Below, piece after piece: positions 18,784-26,665 of a DNA stretch of 64,000 nucleotides. The DNA comes from Aquisphaera giovannonii (GTDB taxonomy: Bacteria > Planctomycetota > Planctomycetia > Isosphaerales > Isosphaeraceae). The stretch covers positions 2,418,001 through 2,482,000 of the forward strand of contig NZ_CP042997.1 of NCBI RefSeq assembly GCF_008087625.1. Direction: 5' to 3'. Position 1 is the stretch's first letter; each line of letters starts with the position of its first letter. The notes beneath the pieces were generated by a model, which was not told the DNA's origin, made no database searches, and saw only the letters and a program-made list of their open reading frames with translations. The position numbers and the translations under genes were made by a program.

Positions 18784-19600
18784 CACAGGGTCTCCTGACT
18801 GTTTCTTTGCCTGGGCCCGCGCCGATCCGCCCCCGGAACGGCCGGCTCCCCCGGATATCTCAAGGTATCGCCGCAGTCTGGGCGCCCGCCGGAATGGCAG
18901 GATTCGCGGCTCGCGACCGGTAAGGCGGCGGCAGGAAGGAGGTTGAGGTTGGATTCGGGCGGTGGCGGGGGCCCGGGGCAGATCGGCTCCGAGGCGCTCC
19001 TACATATACATCTACACTCTACACGAGCTTCACACAAGCAAGGTCCGCACCAACCAGCGTATAACAAAAATTCAACATCCGCAACGGCACAAGCAGGAAG
19101 TTGAAGGCTCGAGTGGACCTGAAGCGATCCCGCGATCGCCTCCCATTCGTGGCTTCGGTCGTATCCGGCACCAACAAAGCCAATAAGTCGCTTCCTATAG
19201 CCAATGAAGGAGTTGCGTCCGAGCTTCGGCTTTGATCGCGGTGCATGGTTTCTCGTTTCGCCCGGCGGGCTCTCGGACGAGGGACGCATCTTTTGCCTCT
19301 TGCCCCGGGGGTGGGCTAGTCGCGTAGGCGGGGTGGACCAGCCTCGAGGGGCTTGCCGAGACGGTGAAGCGCACGAAGATTCCTCTATCTAGACAATGCG
19401 CTATCTTCCCCCATTTCAGTCGGCCGCGTGACCGCTTTCTTCGGAATCGCCCTCGGAAGGCTCTCCCAGGATCTGGTCAGCGGGGCCTACCGCGTGCCCG
19501 TTCGCTGCATGTGCGGCGGTCATCCGTCGAACCGGGCCTCGTCCCGAATCCGATCGGACCCGCACTTGAGGATTCGGCCCGGCGGCTGATAATAAGGACC
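18784..19600. other. 817-bp intergenic region without a supported gene
   Basis: The 19000-19090 part is unusually A/T-rich, with a run of TACATA/TACATC/TACACT-like hexamers at 19001-19024 and TATAACAAAAATTC near 19061. Short frames here (for example 19204-19392) lack ribosome-binding sites and recognisable sequence. It probably holds promoters for the divergent HlyD and U32 genes. Composition suggests old foreign or decayed DNA; this is inference. Confidence 0.4.
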
Positions 19601-22489
19601 ATGCGCACCGAGAGTTCCATCGCAGACGTTCCTACAGCCGGCGGGGCTTCCCCGGCTTCGCCGACGGGCAACGAGCCTCCGATCCTCCGCCCGGTGGCCC
19701 AGGCTCGACCCGAATTGCTGTCGCCGGCGGGCGACAGGGAATGCCTGGTCGCCGCGCTGGAGAACGGGGCGGACGCGGTCTACTTCGGCCTCCAGCGGCA
19801 CAATGCCCGGATCCGGGCGAACAACTTCGACGGGGCCGACCTGTCCGAGATCATGGCGACGCTCCATCGCCGGGGCGCCCGCGGCTACGTCACGCTGAAT
19901 ACGCTGATCTTCCCCGGCGAGCTCGCGGACGTGGAGGCGACCGTTCGCGAGCTGGTCGAGGCGGGCGTCGATGCCGTCATCATCCAGGACCTCGGCCTCG
20001 CGCGGCTCATCCGTGCCATCTGCCCGGAGATGGAGATCCACGCGTCGACCCAGATGTCGATCACCAGCGAGGAGGGGGTCCGCCTGGCGTCGGAGCTCGG
20101 CTGCTCGCGGGTCATCCTGGCCCGCGAGCTGTCCCTGGACGAGATCCGCAAGATCCGGTGCCAGACGGAGGTCCCCGTCGAGGTCTTCGTGCACGGTGCG
20201 CTCTGCGTGGCCTACTCCGGCCAGTGCCTGACGAGCGAGGCCCTGGGCGGCCGCTCGGCGAACCGCGGCGAGTGTGCCCAGGCCTGCCGGATGCCCTACC
20301 AGATCGTCTGCGACGGCCGCGACGTGGACCTCGGGGACGTCCAGTACCTGCTCAGCCCGCAGGATCTCGCCGCGTACGACCTGGTCCCCCGGCTGATCGA
20401 GCTGGGGGTCGCCAGCCTGAAGATCGAGGGTCGCCTCAAGGCCCCCGAGTACGTGGCCAACATCACCCGCCACTATCGGCGGGCGATCGACGCGGCCCTC
20501 TCCAGCGAGCCGGCCGGCTTCACCGCGCGCGACGTGGAGGAGATGCAGCTCAGCTTCTCACGCGGGTTCAGCCACGGCTTCCTCGACGGCAACGACCACA
20601 AGTTCCTCGTCCGCGGCGACTACGCCAAGAAGCGGGGACTCCTCGTCGGCCGCGTCGCCGGGCTGACGAGGCAGGGCGTCCTGCTGGAGCAGCCCGCGAC
20701 GTCCGTCAAGCCGGGCGACGGCCTCGTCTTCGACGGCGACGAGCAAGCGAACGTCCCGGAGCAGGGCGGGCGTGTTTATGAGGTCTTCCCCCGGCCCGAC
20801 GGCCTCGTCGAGCTCCGTTTCGGCCGCGACGCGATCCGCCTCCAGGCCCTCCGCCACGGCCAGCGGGCCTGGAAGACCGACGACCCGGAGCTGACCGCCC
20901 GCCTGCGCAGGACGTTCGAGGGCCATCCCTCCCGCCTCGTCGATCTCGACCTGGTCGTTTCCGCGAAGGCCGGAGAGCCGCTCCGCGTCCAGGCGAGGAC
21001 GGCCGCGGGGCAGGGGGCCCGCGTCGAGGGCGACGCCCCGCTGGTTGCCGCCCGCTCCAGGCCCGCCGACGAGGCCCTCCTGCGCGACCAGCTCGGCCGA
21101 CTGGGCGGCACGATCTACCGCCTCCGCGGGCTCGACGCGGCGATCGAGGGCGACCCGATGATCCCCCGCAGCCTGCTCAACCAGGTTCGCCGGGACCTCG
21201 TCGCGAAGCTCGAAGTGGCCGCCTCCACTCCCGCCCGCAGGCGGATCGCCGAAGCTCCCGTCCTGCCCGAGCTCCTCGCCCCCATCGAAGCCGAGCGAGC
21301 CCGCCAGCTCGCGGCCAGGAACGACGACGCGGTTCCTCGCCATGCCAGCTCCCCGCAAGCCTCGATGCCCCCTTCAGGTGAGGCCATCCCTTCCGGTCCC
21401 CTCCCCCCACCGTGGGGGAGGGTTAGGGAGAGGGGGCGACCGCCTTCGCCGGGAGAGGAAGCCCCTGGCAGCTCGCGAGATGCTGACTTCCGTTCGCCAG
21501 CTCACCCCACAATCCAGGCCCCGTCCGATCCCCCTCTCCCTAACCCTCCCTCACCAGGGGGGAAGGGACAGAATGTGGACGCCCTTCACAGGGGCAGCGC
21601 ACGGGGTGCCACGGGGGAGCTGGCGGTATCCAGCACGCCGCAACTCCACGACGGCCTCTCCGCCCTCTGCCGGACGACCGAGCAGATCGAGGCCGCAGTC
21701 GCCGCGGGGATCACGACGATCTACGCCGACTACCAGGACATCAAGCGATACTCCGAGGCCGTGGCCGCCGCTCGTGAAGGCGGCGCGACGATCTTCCTCG
21801 CGACGCCCCGGATCGAAAAGCCGGCGGAGGCGAACCTCTTCCGATTCCTCGAGAAGCTCGGCCCCGATGGCATCCTCGTTCGGAATGCCGGCGGCCTGGC
21901 CTTCTGCCACGAGCGGTCGATCCCGTTCGTCGCCGACTTCTCCCTGAACGCGGCCAACCCGCTGAGCGTCGACCTGCTGAAGAGCCGCGGCGCGATCCGG
22001 GTCACGGCCTCCTACGACCTGAACGCGCAGCAGCTCGCGGACCTGATCGCCGCGACGCCGCCGGACTGGCTGGAGATCGTCATCCACCAGCGGATCCCGA
22101 TGTTCCACATGGAGCACTGCGTCTTCTGCGCGTTCCTGTCGCCGGGCAACGACCACACGAACTGCGGGCGGCCGTGCGACCACCACGACGTCAAGCTCCG
22201 CGACCGCGTCGGCGTCGAGCATCCTCTCACGGCGGACGTGGGCTGCCGGAACACGCTGTACAACGCCGTCCCGCAGACCGCCGCGGAGTTCCTGCCCCGA
22301 TTCCTGACCCTGGGGGCCCGGCAGTTCCGGATCGAATTCCTCGGCGAGGGCGCCGCGGCCGTCGGCCGGACGATCGGGCTCTATCGGGCCGTGATCGAAG
22401 GGCGTCGAGACGCGAAGAGTCTCTGGCGAGAGCTGAAGGCGACGAACCAGTACGGCGTCACCCGGGGGCCGCTCGCGGTCATCGGTTAG
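19601..22489 (+). CDS. Peptidase U32 family protein with in-frame palindromic insertion
   Basis: A protein of about 962 residues starting MRTESSIADV with TAAGGA just upstream; a longer frame from 19364 is rejected for its Arg-rich, unconserved translation. RPELLSPAGDRECLVAALENGADAVYFG is the U32 N-terminus. The conserved Cys cluster follows in YSGQCLTSEALGGRSANRGECAQACR, then IEGRLKAPEYVANITRHYR. A middle domain (~residues 290-560) is of DUF3656 type. The C-terminal part contains HMEHCVFCAFLS and NCGRPCD, a second Cys set. Bacterial relatives (RlhA, UbiU/V) act in RNA or quinone hydroxylation with Fe-S clusters, rather than proteolysis. Residues ~585-675 are a non-conserved Pro/Gly-rich segment encoded by an inverted-repeat element. 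Confidence 0.88.
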   Translation: MRTESSIADVPTAGGASPASPTGNEPPILRPVAQARPELLSPAGDRECLVAALENGADAVYFGLQRHNARIRANNFDGADLSEIMATLHRRGARGYVTLNTLIFPGELADVEATVRELVEAGVDAVIIQDLGLARLIRAICPEMEIHASTQMSITSEEGVRLASELGCSRVILARELSLDEIRKIRCQTEVPVEVFVHGALCVAYSGQCLTSEALGGRSANRGECAQACRMPYQIVCDGRDVDLGDVQYLLSPQDLAAYDLVPRLIELGVASLKIEGRLKAPEYVANITRHYRRAIDAALSSEPAGFTARDVEEMQLSFSRGFSHGFLDGNDHKFLVRGDYAKKRGLLVGRVAGLTRQGVLLEQPATSVKPGDGLVFDGDEQANVPEQGGRVYEVFPRPDGLVELRFGRDAIRLQALRHGQRAWKTDDPELTARLRRTFEGHPSRLVDLDLVVSAKAGEPLRVQARTAAGQGARVEGDAPLVAARSRPADEALLRDQLGRLGGTIYRLRGLDAAIEGDPMIPRSLLNQVRRDLVAKLEVAASTPARRRIAEAPVLPELLAPIEAERARQLAARNDDAVPRHASSPQASMPPSGEAIPSGPLPPPWGRVRERGRPPSPGEEAPGSSRDADFRSPAHPTIQAPSDPPLPNPPSPGGKGQNVDALHRGSARGATGELAVSSTPQLHDGLSALCRTTEQIEAAVAAGITTIYADYQDIKRYSEAVAAAREGGATIFLATPRIEKPAEANLFRFLEKLGPDGILVRNAGGLAFCHERSIPFVADFSLNAANPLSVDLLKSRGAIRVTASYDLNAQQLADLIAATPPDWLEIVIHQRIPMFHMEHCVFCAFLSPGNDHTNCGRPCDHHDVKLRDRVGVEHPLTADVGCRNTLYNAVPQTAAEFLPRFLTLGARQFRIEFLGEGAAAVGRTIGLYRAVIEGRRDAKSLWRELKATNQYGVTRGPLAVIG
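21412..21554. repeat. Inverted-repeat palindromic element inside the U32 gene
   Basis: A 25-bp arm at 21412-21436 (begins GTGGGGGAGGGTTAGGGA) is the reverse complement of 21530-21554 (begins CCCCCTCTCCCTAACCCT) with one mismatch. About 93 bp lie between. Each arm is also next to its own complementary stretch (CCCTCCCCCCAC before the left arm; GGGGGGAAGGGA after the right), so the whole can fold as nested hairpins. The reading frame continues through it, giving the proline/glycine-rich segment of the U32 protein. It resembles dispersed palindromic repeats that tolerate insertion into coding sequence. Confidence 0.75.
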
Positions 22490-22513
22490 AATCTGGTGAA
22501 TGGTTCTTCCTTG

Positions 22514-22882
22514 ATGCGGTCGCCGCGCTTGCGGTTCTCGATCCGCTCCATCATGGTTGTGATCGCGATCGTGTCCTTCGGGTTCTGGGCCAAAGGGACT
22601 CTGGAGCGGCGGGCCTATTGCCAGCGACGCGCCGCCTACTGGGCGGCACGCGAACGCAGTTCGCTCAAGTCGGCCACCGATATGGAAGGGGACTCGTCCG
22701 CGACCTGGCGGGCATGGTCCGCCGTCGAGCGGGAGTCTGCCGCAAGGTACGGTCGGCTCCGATCGAAGTACGAAAGGGGCGCGGCCTGCCCCTGGTCCAT
22801 GGCTGTTCCCGACCCCGAGGAGTACCGGGGCCGCATCCACCCTGGTGTGGGGCTTGTCCCGGAAGGTCTGGAGGGCGAATAG
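22514..22882 (+). CDS. Small single-pass planctomycete protein, unknown function
   Basis: A protein of ~122 residues; an in-frame GTG at 22496 would add six. It starts MRSPRLRFSIRSIMVVIAIVSFGFWAK, the RFS-R-hydrophobic membrane segment common in small planctomycete proteins. A charged helical region (RRAYCQRRAAYWAARERSSLK) and a C-terminal RYGRLRSKYERGAACPW then PDPEEY follow, which recalls a recurrent planctomycete family. No strong ribosome-binding site is seen. It begins 25 bp after the U32 stop and may be read through from it. Function is unknown. Confidence 0.65.
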   Translation: MRSPRLRFSIRSIMVVIAIVSFGFWAKGTLERRAYCQRRAAYWAARERSSLKSATDMEGDSSATWRAWSAVERESAARYGRLRSKYERGAACPWSMAVPDPEEYRGRIHPGVGLVPEGLEGE

Positions 22883-23233
22883 TCCAGGACGATCACGGCT
22901 CAGAAGACATGCGGGCACTCAGCCGCGAGGGTCCGCGGATTGGCGGTGACAATGAATCGTAATTATTGAATGTCGATGTCTTGGATGTCTTGATCCTGAG
23001 AACCTAGGGCTCGACGCGCCCTGTGAAGGCAGGTCGAGGCGTCGCGCTCACCCGTGTAGGCAATCCGGCACAGCCTCGTCCTGGCGTTATCCCGAGAACG
23101 AGCGGGATGATCCGGGCTGGCATCTCACCGTGGATGCGGCCGGCTTCGCGTCGCACATCGACCTGCTTGATCCCCTTGCCTCGGATGACGCCGCTTCATC
23201 CCGGGCCGTCGAGATCGCGCCGCACGCTCACGG
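22883..23233. other. 351-bp region with no supported gene
   Basis: Holds a two-copy tandem GATGTCTTG (22975-22992) in a short A/T-rich patch, and otherwise GC-rich sequence with no good ribosome-binding site. It may contain the eroded 3' end of the small minus-strand gene that stops at 23234. Confidence 0.35.
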
Positions 23234-23449
23234 TTACTGGGACGTCGCGAACACCGTGAGGCGGACGCACCATCTCCGTGCGACCGGCGCGTCGCAGACG
23301 ACACCGACGACGCCGAGACCGAGCGTTCCGGAGGTGAGCAGGAAGATCGTCGCCGACCAGGCGTCGGAGCCGGACTTCAGGGCGGCCAGACCCAGCGCGA
23401 GCAGGAGGACGCCCCACATCAGCCCGGCGATCGAAATGCGAGTCCGCAT
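23234..23449 (-). CDS. Short two-span membrane protein, possibly C-terminally truncated
   Basis: A 71-residue protein starting MRTRISIAGLMWGVLLLALG with GGAGGG 6 bases upstream, so translation is credible. Two hydrophobic spans are visible (IAGLMWGVLLLALGLAAL and IFLLTSGTLGLGVVGVV). This RISIAGLM...ALGLAAL pattern recurs in Isosphaeraceae membrane proteins which, as I recall, run longer; here the frame ends soon after the second span with a poor tail (RRWCVRLTVFATSQ). A frameshift or truncation is therefore likely. Function is unknown. Confidence 0.6.
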   Translation of the reverse strand: MRTRISIAGLMWGVLLLALGLAALKSGSDAWSATIFLLTSGTLGLGVVGVVCDAPVARRWCVRLTVFATSQ

Positions 23450-23562
23450 CGTGGACCCTCCAAGGTCAAAGCACCGGGTCGTCGGAGGGGCGATCCGAGC
23501 TCGAGAGCCGTTTCGGATCGCCTCTTGTCCCGATCAGGACGTCGATGAGGCTGTGGTTCCGC

Positions 23563-24243
23563 TCAAAGATAGGAGATCGTTGTACGCCAAGAGACCGTCC
23601 AGCGGCCATCCTTCCTGGTCAGAAGATAGGTCAGCGTCGCCCCGTGTGAAGTAGGGCCGAAGCTCGCGCGGAACACGGCTGTTCGCCCATTCGTCGAATA
23701 GCCCGGGAGCCACGCAATGACGTAGCCGATGCCATGGGGGAACCTGTTTGAAAAATCGAAGTAACTGTACGACTCGGCCAGGTCGCGAATGACGATCCTC
23801 GGGTCGGAGGGTTTGAACTCGTCGAGCGAAATTTCACTTCCCGGATTTCGCTTCCTCAGATCGTCGCGCAGGTCGACGGGGATGGTGTGTGAGGGCTCGT
23901 CACGAGATTCCGCGAGAAGGTTCCTCTCGCTCAGGGCGATAGGCCCGCCTGCTGACCTTTGGTGCAGGACGATCTCCGTCTGTCCTCCATTTGCGCCGGA
24001 AAAGGTTTGGAACACTTCGGAGTCGAGGAGATCGGCCAGTACAGCATCGAAGACTCGGAAATCATCCTGGGTCATAGCCGGCTTGCTTTCCGCATGGGCC
24101 TCAGCCAGCCTGGCTTCCCCGGCCTGTTTCTCCACGCGACTTTCTACGGTGTCGATTGGCACCGGAGACCGCTGTGAACACCCCGCTGCGATTGCAAGTA
24201 AGCAGATGGTGGGAACCGAGGCTCGCGTGCCTGACCGGTCCAT
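23563..24243 (-). CDS. Putative lipoprotein, unknown function
   Basis: A protein of ~226 residues starting MDRSGTRASVPTICLLAIAAGCSQ, a lipoprotein signal with Cys after IAAG. GGGAGGG lies upstream of this ATG; the frame extends to 24585 but that part looks non-coding. The mature region contains DFRVFDAVLADLLDSEVFQ and, at the C-terminus, ATLTYLLTRKDGRWTVSWRTTISYL, a beta-rich ending typical of proteins that carry out or report on a local calculation of surface contact; no family is recognised. Codon use is slightly less GC-rich than that of neighbours. Divergent from the alpha/beta hydrolase. Confidence 0.75.
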   Translation of the reverse strand: MDRSGTRASVPTICLLAIAAGCSQRSPVPIDTVESRVEKQAGEARLAEAHAESKPAMTQDDFRVFDAVLADLLDSEVFQTFSGANGGQTEIVLHQRSAGGPIALSERNLLAESRDEPSHTIPVDLRDDLRKRNPGSEISLDEFKPSDPRIVIRDLAESYSYFDFSNRFPHGIGYVIAWLPGYSTNGRTAVFRASFGPTSHGATLTYLLTRKDGRWTVSWRTTISYL

Positions 24244-24351
24244 CGACCCTCCCGAGCTGAAACAGCAAGCCGAAACGGCCGGGCAAAGGGGACAGGAGCC
24301 GTCGCGGGGCTTCGCTGACACGAGCTCCTGTGTCCAGGGCTGGCAATCCTT

Positions 24352-24357
24352 TATACT
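24352..24357 (+). promoter_or_regulatory. Candidate -10 box upstream of the alpha/beta hydrolase gene
   Basis: TATACT, five of six matches to the sigma-70 -10 consensus, lies 84 bp before the ATG at 24442 in the gap between divergent genes. No good -35 hexamer is seen at the right distance, so this is only a candidate. Confidence 0.3.
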
Positions 24358-24441
24358 CTGGACGGCGCCGAGACTCTTCCTGTTCGGCACCGATAGTCCG
24401 ATTCGCACAAACCCGTCCAGGTCGCTCTCGGTGCTTTCCTG

Positions 24442-25350
24442 ATGTCGCAGATCCTCGAGACGCGTTCCGGGCGGCCGCTGGAATTCCAGGAGTACGGCGA
24501 CCCGGACGGGCATCCGATCCTCTTCTTCCACGGGCTGATCGGCTCTCACCTGCAGGCGGCGTACGTCGCCGACGAGGCGGGGCACGCGGGCTTCCGCGTG
24601 ATCGCCCCGAACCGGCCGGGGGTGGGGAGGTCGGCCTTCGTGGAGCGGAACTCCGCGCTCGAGGCGGTGCCGGACGTCGAGGACCTGACGGCCTCGCTGG
24701 GGGTGGACGACTTCAGCGTCATCGGCATCTCCGGCGGCACGCCGTACGCGCTCGCCTGCCTGCTGCGGCTGGCCCCGCGGATCCGCACGGTGACGATCCT
24801 CAGCGGCATGGGCCCGACGCGGCTCCCGGGCGCCCTCCGCGGGATGGAACGCCGTCGCCGGCTCGCCGTCGAGATCGGCTCCCGGTATCCGAACCTGGCG
24901 AGGCAGGAGGTCCGCAAGTGGGCCGAGCGATTCAAGGCCGATCCGCGCGGCTTCCTCCGCTACCTGGTCTCGACCTGGTGCGAGCCCGACCGCAGGCTAT
25001 TCGAGCGGGAGGACGTCTTCAACCTCTTCCTGGGGGACCTGGAGCAGGTCCTCGTGCAGGGGAGCGGGCCGGAGACGTTCGCCCAGGACCTGGCCCTGTA
25101 CCGGAACTACGGCTTCAGCCCGGCCGAGCTGCCGTCGAGTCACCTGGTCACGCTCTGGCACGGGCTGGACGATGTCATCGTTCCGCCGGCCATGGGCTGG
25201 AAGATGGCCACGACGCTCCCGCGTTGCGAGGCGCACTTCGTGCCGGGCGGGCATTTCGTGGCGATCTCGATCGCCGACCGCATCATCGCCGGCCTGCGGA
25301 AATCGCGGGACGAGTCTCTGGCCGGCCGGCCCGGGGGCGTGATAAGCTGA
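24442..25350 (+). CDS. Alpha/beta hydrolase
   Basis: A 302-residue protein with the usual fold markers: FFHGLIGSH (oxyanion HG), the nucleophile elbow GISGGTPYA (Ser), an acid probably in LWHGLDDVIVPP, and the catalytic His in PGGHFVAIS. Members cleave esters, epoxides or lactones; this one has no feature that fixes the substrate. There is no clear ribosome-binding site. tatC follows about 170 bp later on the same strand. Confidence 0.88.
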   Translation: MSQILETRSGRPLEFQEYGDPDGHPILFFHGLIGSHLQAAYVADEAGHAGFRVIAPNRPGVGRSAFVERNSALEAVPDVEDLTASLGVDDFSVIGISGGTPYALACLLRLAPRIRTVTILSGMGPTRLPGALRGMERRRRLAVEIGSRYPNLARQEVRKWAERFKADPRGFLRYLVSTWCEPDRRLFEREDVFNLFLGDLEQVLVQGSGPETFAQDLALYRNYGFSPAELPSSHLVTLWHGLDDVIVPPAMGWKMATTLPRCEAHFVPGGHFVAISIADRIIAGLRKSRDESLAGRPGGVIS

Positions 25351-25517
25351 CGCCATAAGGGAACGCCCCCGCGTGATCGATCGTCCCGGCGAGGTGGACG
25401 CGCGGTGCCGCCAGAAAGGGTTCCGGCCTCGGGACTGGCCGTCGCGACCCGCGTCTCCTCCGAGACCCATCTCCAAGGGCGATCGATCGCCCCGGATCCT
25501 CCCGTCGGATCACGTCC

Positions 25518-26543
25518 ATGCCCAGCGACCGCGACCTGTTCACCGAAGAGCAGCAGATGGCCACGATGAGCTTCGGCGAGCACATCGAGGAGCTGCGCGT
25601 CCGGCTCATCCTGGCCCTCATCGGCCTGGCCGTCGGCATCATCATCGCGTTCATCCCGTACATGGACCTGGGCTGGCGGGTCATGAAGAGCATGGAGGCC
25701 CCGGCCAAGGGGGCCCTCGAGCGCTTCTACGCCGACGAATACCGGAAGAAGGCGGAGGCCGCCGAGGCGTCCAAGGAGCTTTCGCCGCCCGTCGAGGCCG
25801 TCATCCCGGCCGATTCGTTCGTCGGCGCCCTGAAGCAGGTCGCCCCCCACATGGACCTCCCCGCGCCGGAGACCCTGGAGGGGAAGACGGTCACGTTCCC
25901 GCTCCGGTACCTCCAGCACCAGGCGATCCGGCTCATCGAGAACGGCGTCGTCCAGATCGACCAGTCGCTCATCTCGCTCGGCCCGCTGGAGACGATCACG
26001 ATCTACTTCATGGTCTGCCTCGTGACGGGGCTGGTGCTCGTCTCGCCGTGGGTCTTCTACCAGGCCTGGGCGTTCGTGGCGGCGGGGCTCTATCGCCACG
26101 AGAGGCACTACGTGAAGAAGTACCTGCCCATCTCGCTGGGCCTCTTCCTGGGCGGCGTCTTCCTCTGCTTCTTCTTCGTGCTGCCGCTGACGTTGCGGTT
26201 CCTGCTGGAGTTCAACGTCTGGCTGGGCGTGGCGCCGACGCTCCGCCTCAGCGAGTGGATGAGCTTCGCCACGGTCCTCCCGCTGGTGTTCGGGATCGCC
26301 TTCCAGACCCCGTTGATCATGCTCTTCCTCGAGCGGATCGGGATCTTCACGGTGGACGACTTCCGGGCCAAGCGGAAGCTTTCCATCCTGGTCATCACGA
26401 TCGCGGCGGCGATCCTCACCCCCGGTCAGGATCCGATCAGCATGCTCTTGCTGGCCGTGCCCATGGTGCTCCTCTATGAACTGGGCATCATCCTGATCGG
26501 CTATGGGAAGGTGGGCGGGAAGGTGCCCGCGAATGTCCCCTGA
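25518..26543 (+). CDS. tatC: Sec-independent protein translocase TatC with enlarged first periplasmic loop
   Basis: A 341-residue protein against ~250 for typical TatC. FGEHIEELRVRL at residues 19-30 is the conserved N-terminal signal-peptide binding motif, and SPWVFYQAWAFVAAGLYRHE is the second signature after TM2. Six spans fit the family, with ILTPGQDPISMLLLAVPM and LYELGIILIGY near the end. The extra length is nearly all at residues ~62-150, between TM1 and TM2, a Lys/Glu-rich periplasmic segment. TatC receives twin-arginine precursors such as the DUF1501 and Gfo/Idh/MocA proteins encoded in this window. tatA/tatB are not seen nearby. An ATG at 25557 is an alternative start. Confidence 0.94.
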   Translation: MPSDRDLFTEEQQMATMSFGEHIEELRVRLILALIGLAVGIIIAFIPYMDLGWRVMKSMEAPAKGALERFYADEYRKKAEAAEASKELSPPVEAVIPADSFVGALKQVAPHMDLPAPETLEGKTVTFPLRYLQHQAIRLIENGVVQIDQSLISLGPLETITIYFMVCLVTGLVLVSPWVFYQAWAFVAAGLYRHERHYVKKYLPISLGLFLGGVFLCFFFVLPLTLRFLLEFNVWLGVAPTLRLSEWMSFATVLPLVFGIAFQTPLIMLFLERIGIFTVDDFRAKRKLSILVITIAAAILTPGQDPISMLLLAVPMVLLYELGIILIGYGKVGGKVPANVP

Positions 26544-26665
26544 CGCGTGGGGGTTCGCCGCCGCAACGGCTTGCGACGGCCCCCTCATTGGCTTAACTTG
26601 GGGGCAGCAAGCGCCGCGGTGAGGACCCGTCGCGCCTACTTTCCGGGGCCGCGAGGCCTGCGACG

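Noticed and set aside
19204-19392. Short plus-strand frame in the 18784-19600 gap
   Set aside because: No ribosome-binding site at a useful distance and no recognisable sequence.
22975-22992. Two-copy tandem GATGTCTTG
   Set aside because: Only two copies, with no array structure or spacer pattern; too small to be a CRISPR or VNTR.
23130-23654. Plus-strand frame over the small membrane gene
   Set aside because: Antisense to the 71-residue gene, which has a good ribosome-binding site and hydrophobic spans. The plus-strand translation has neither.
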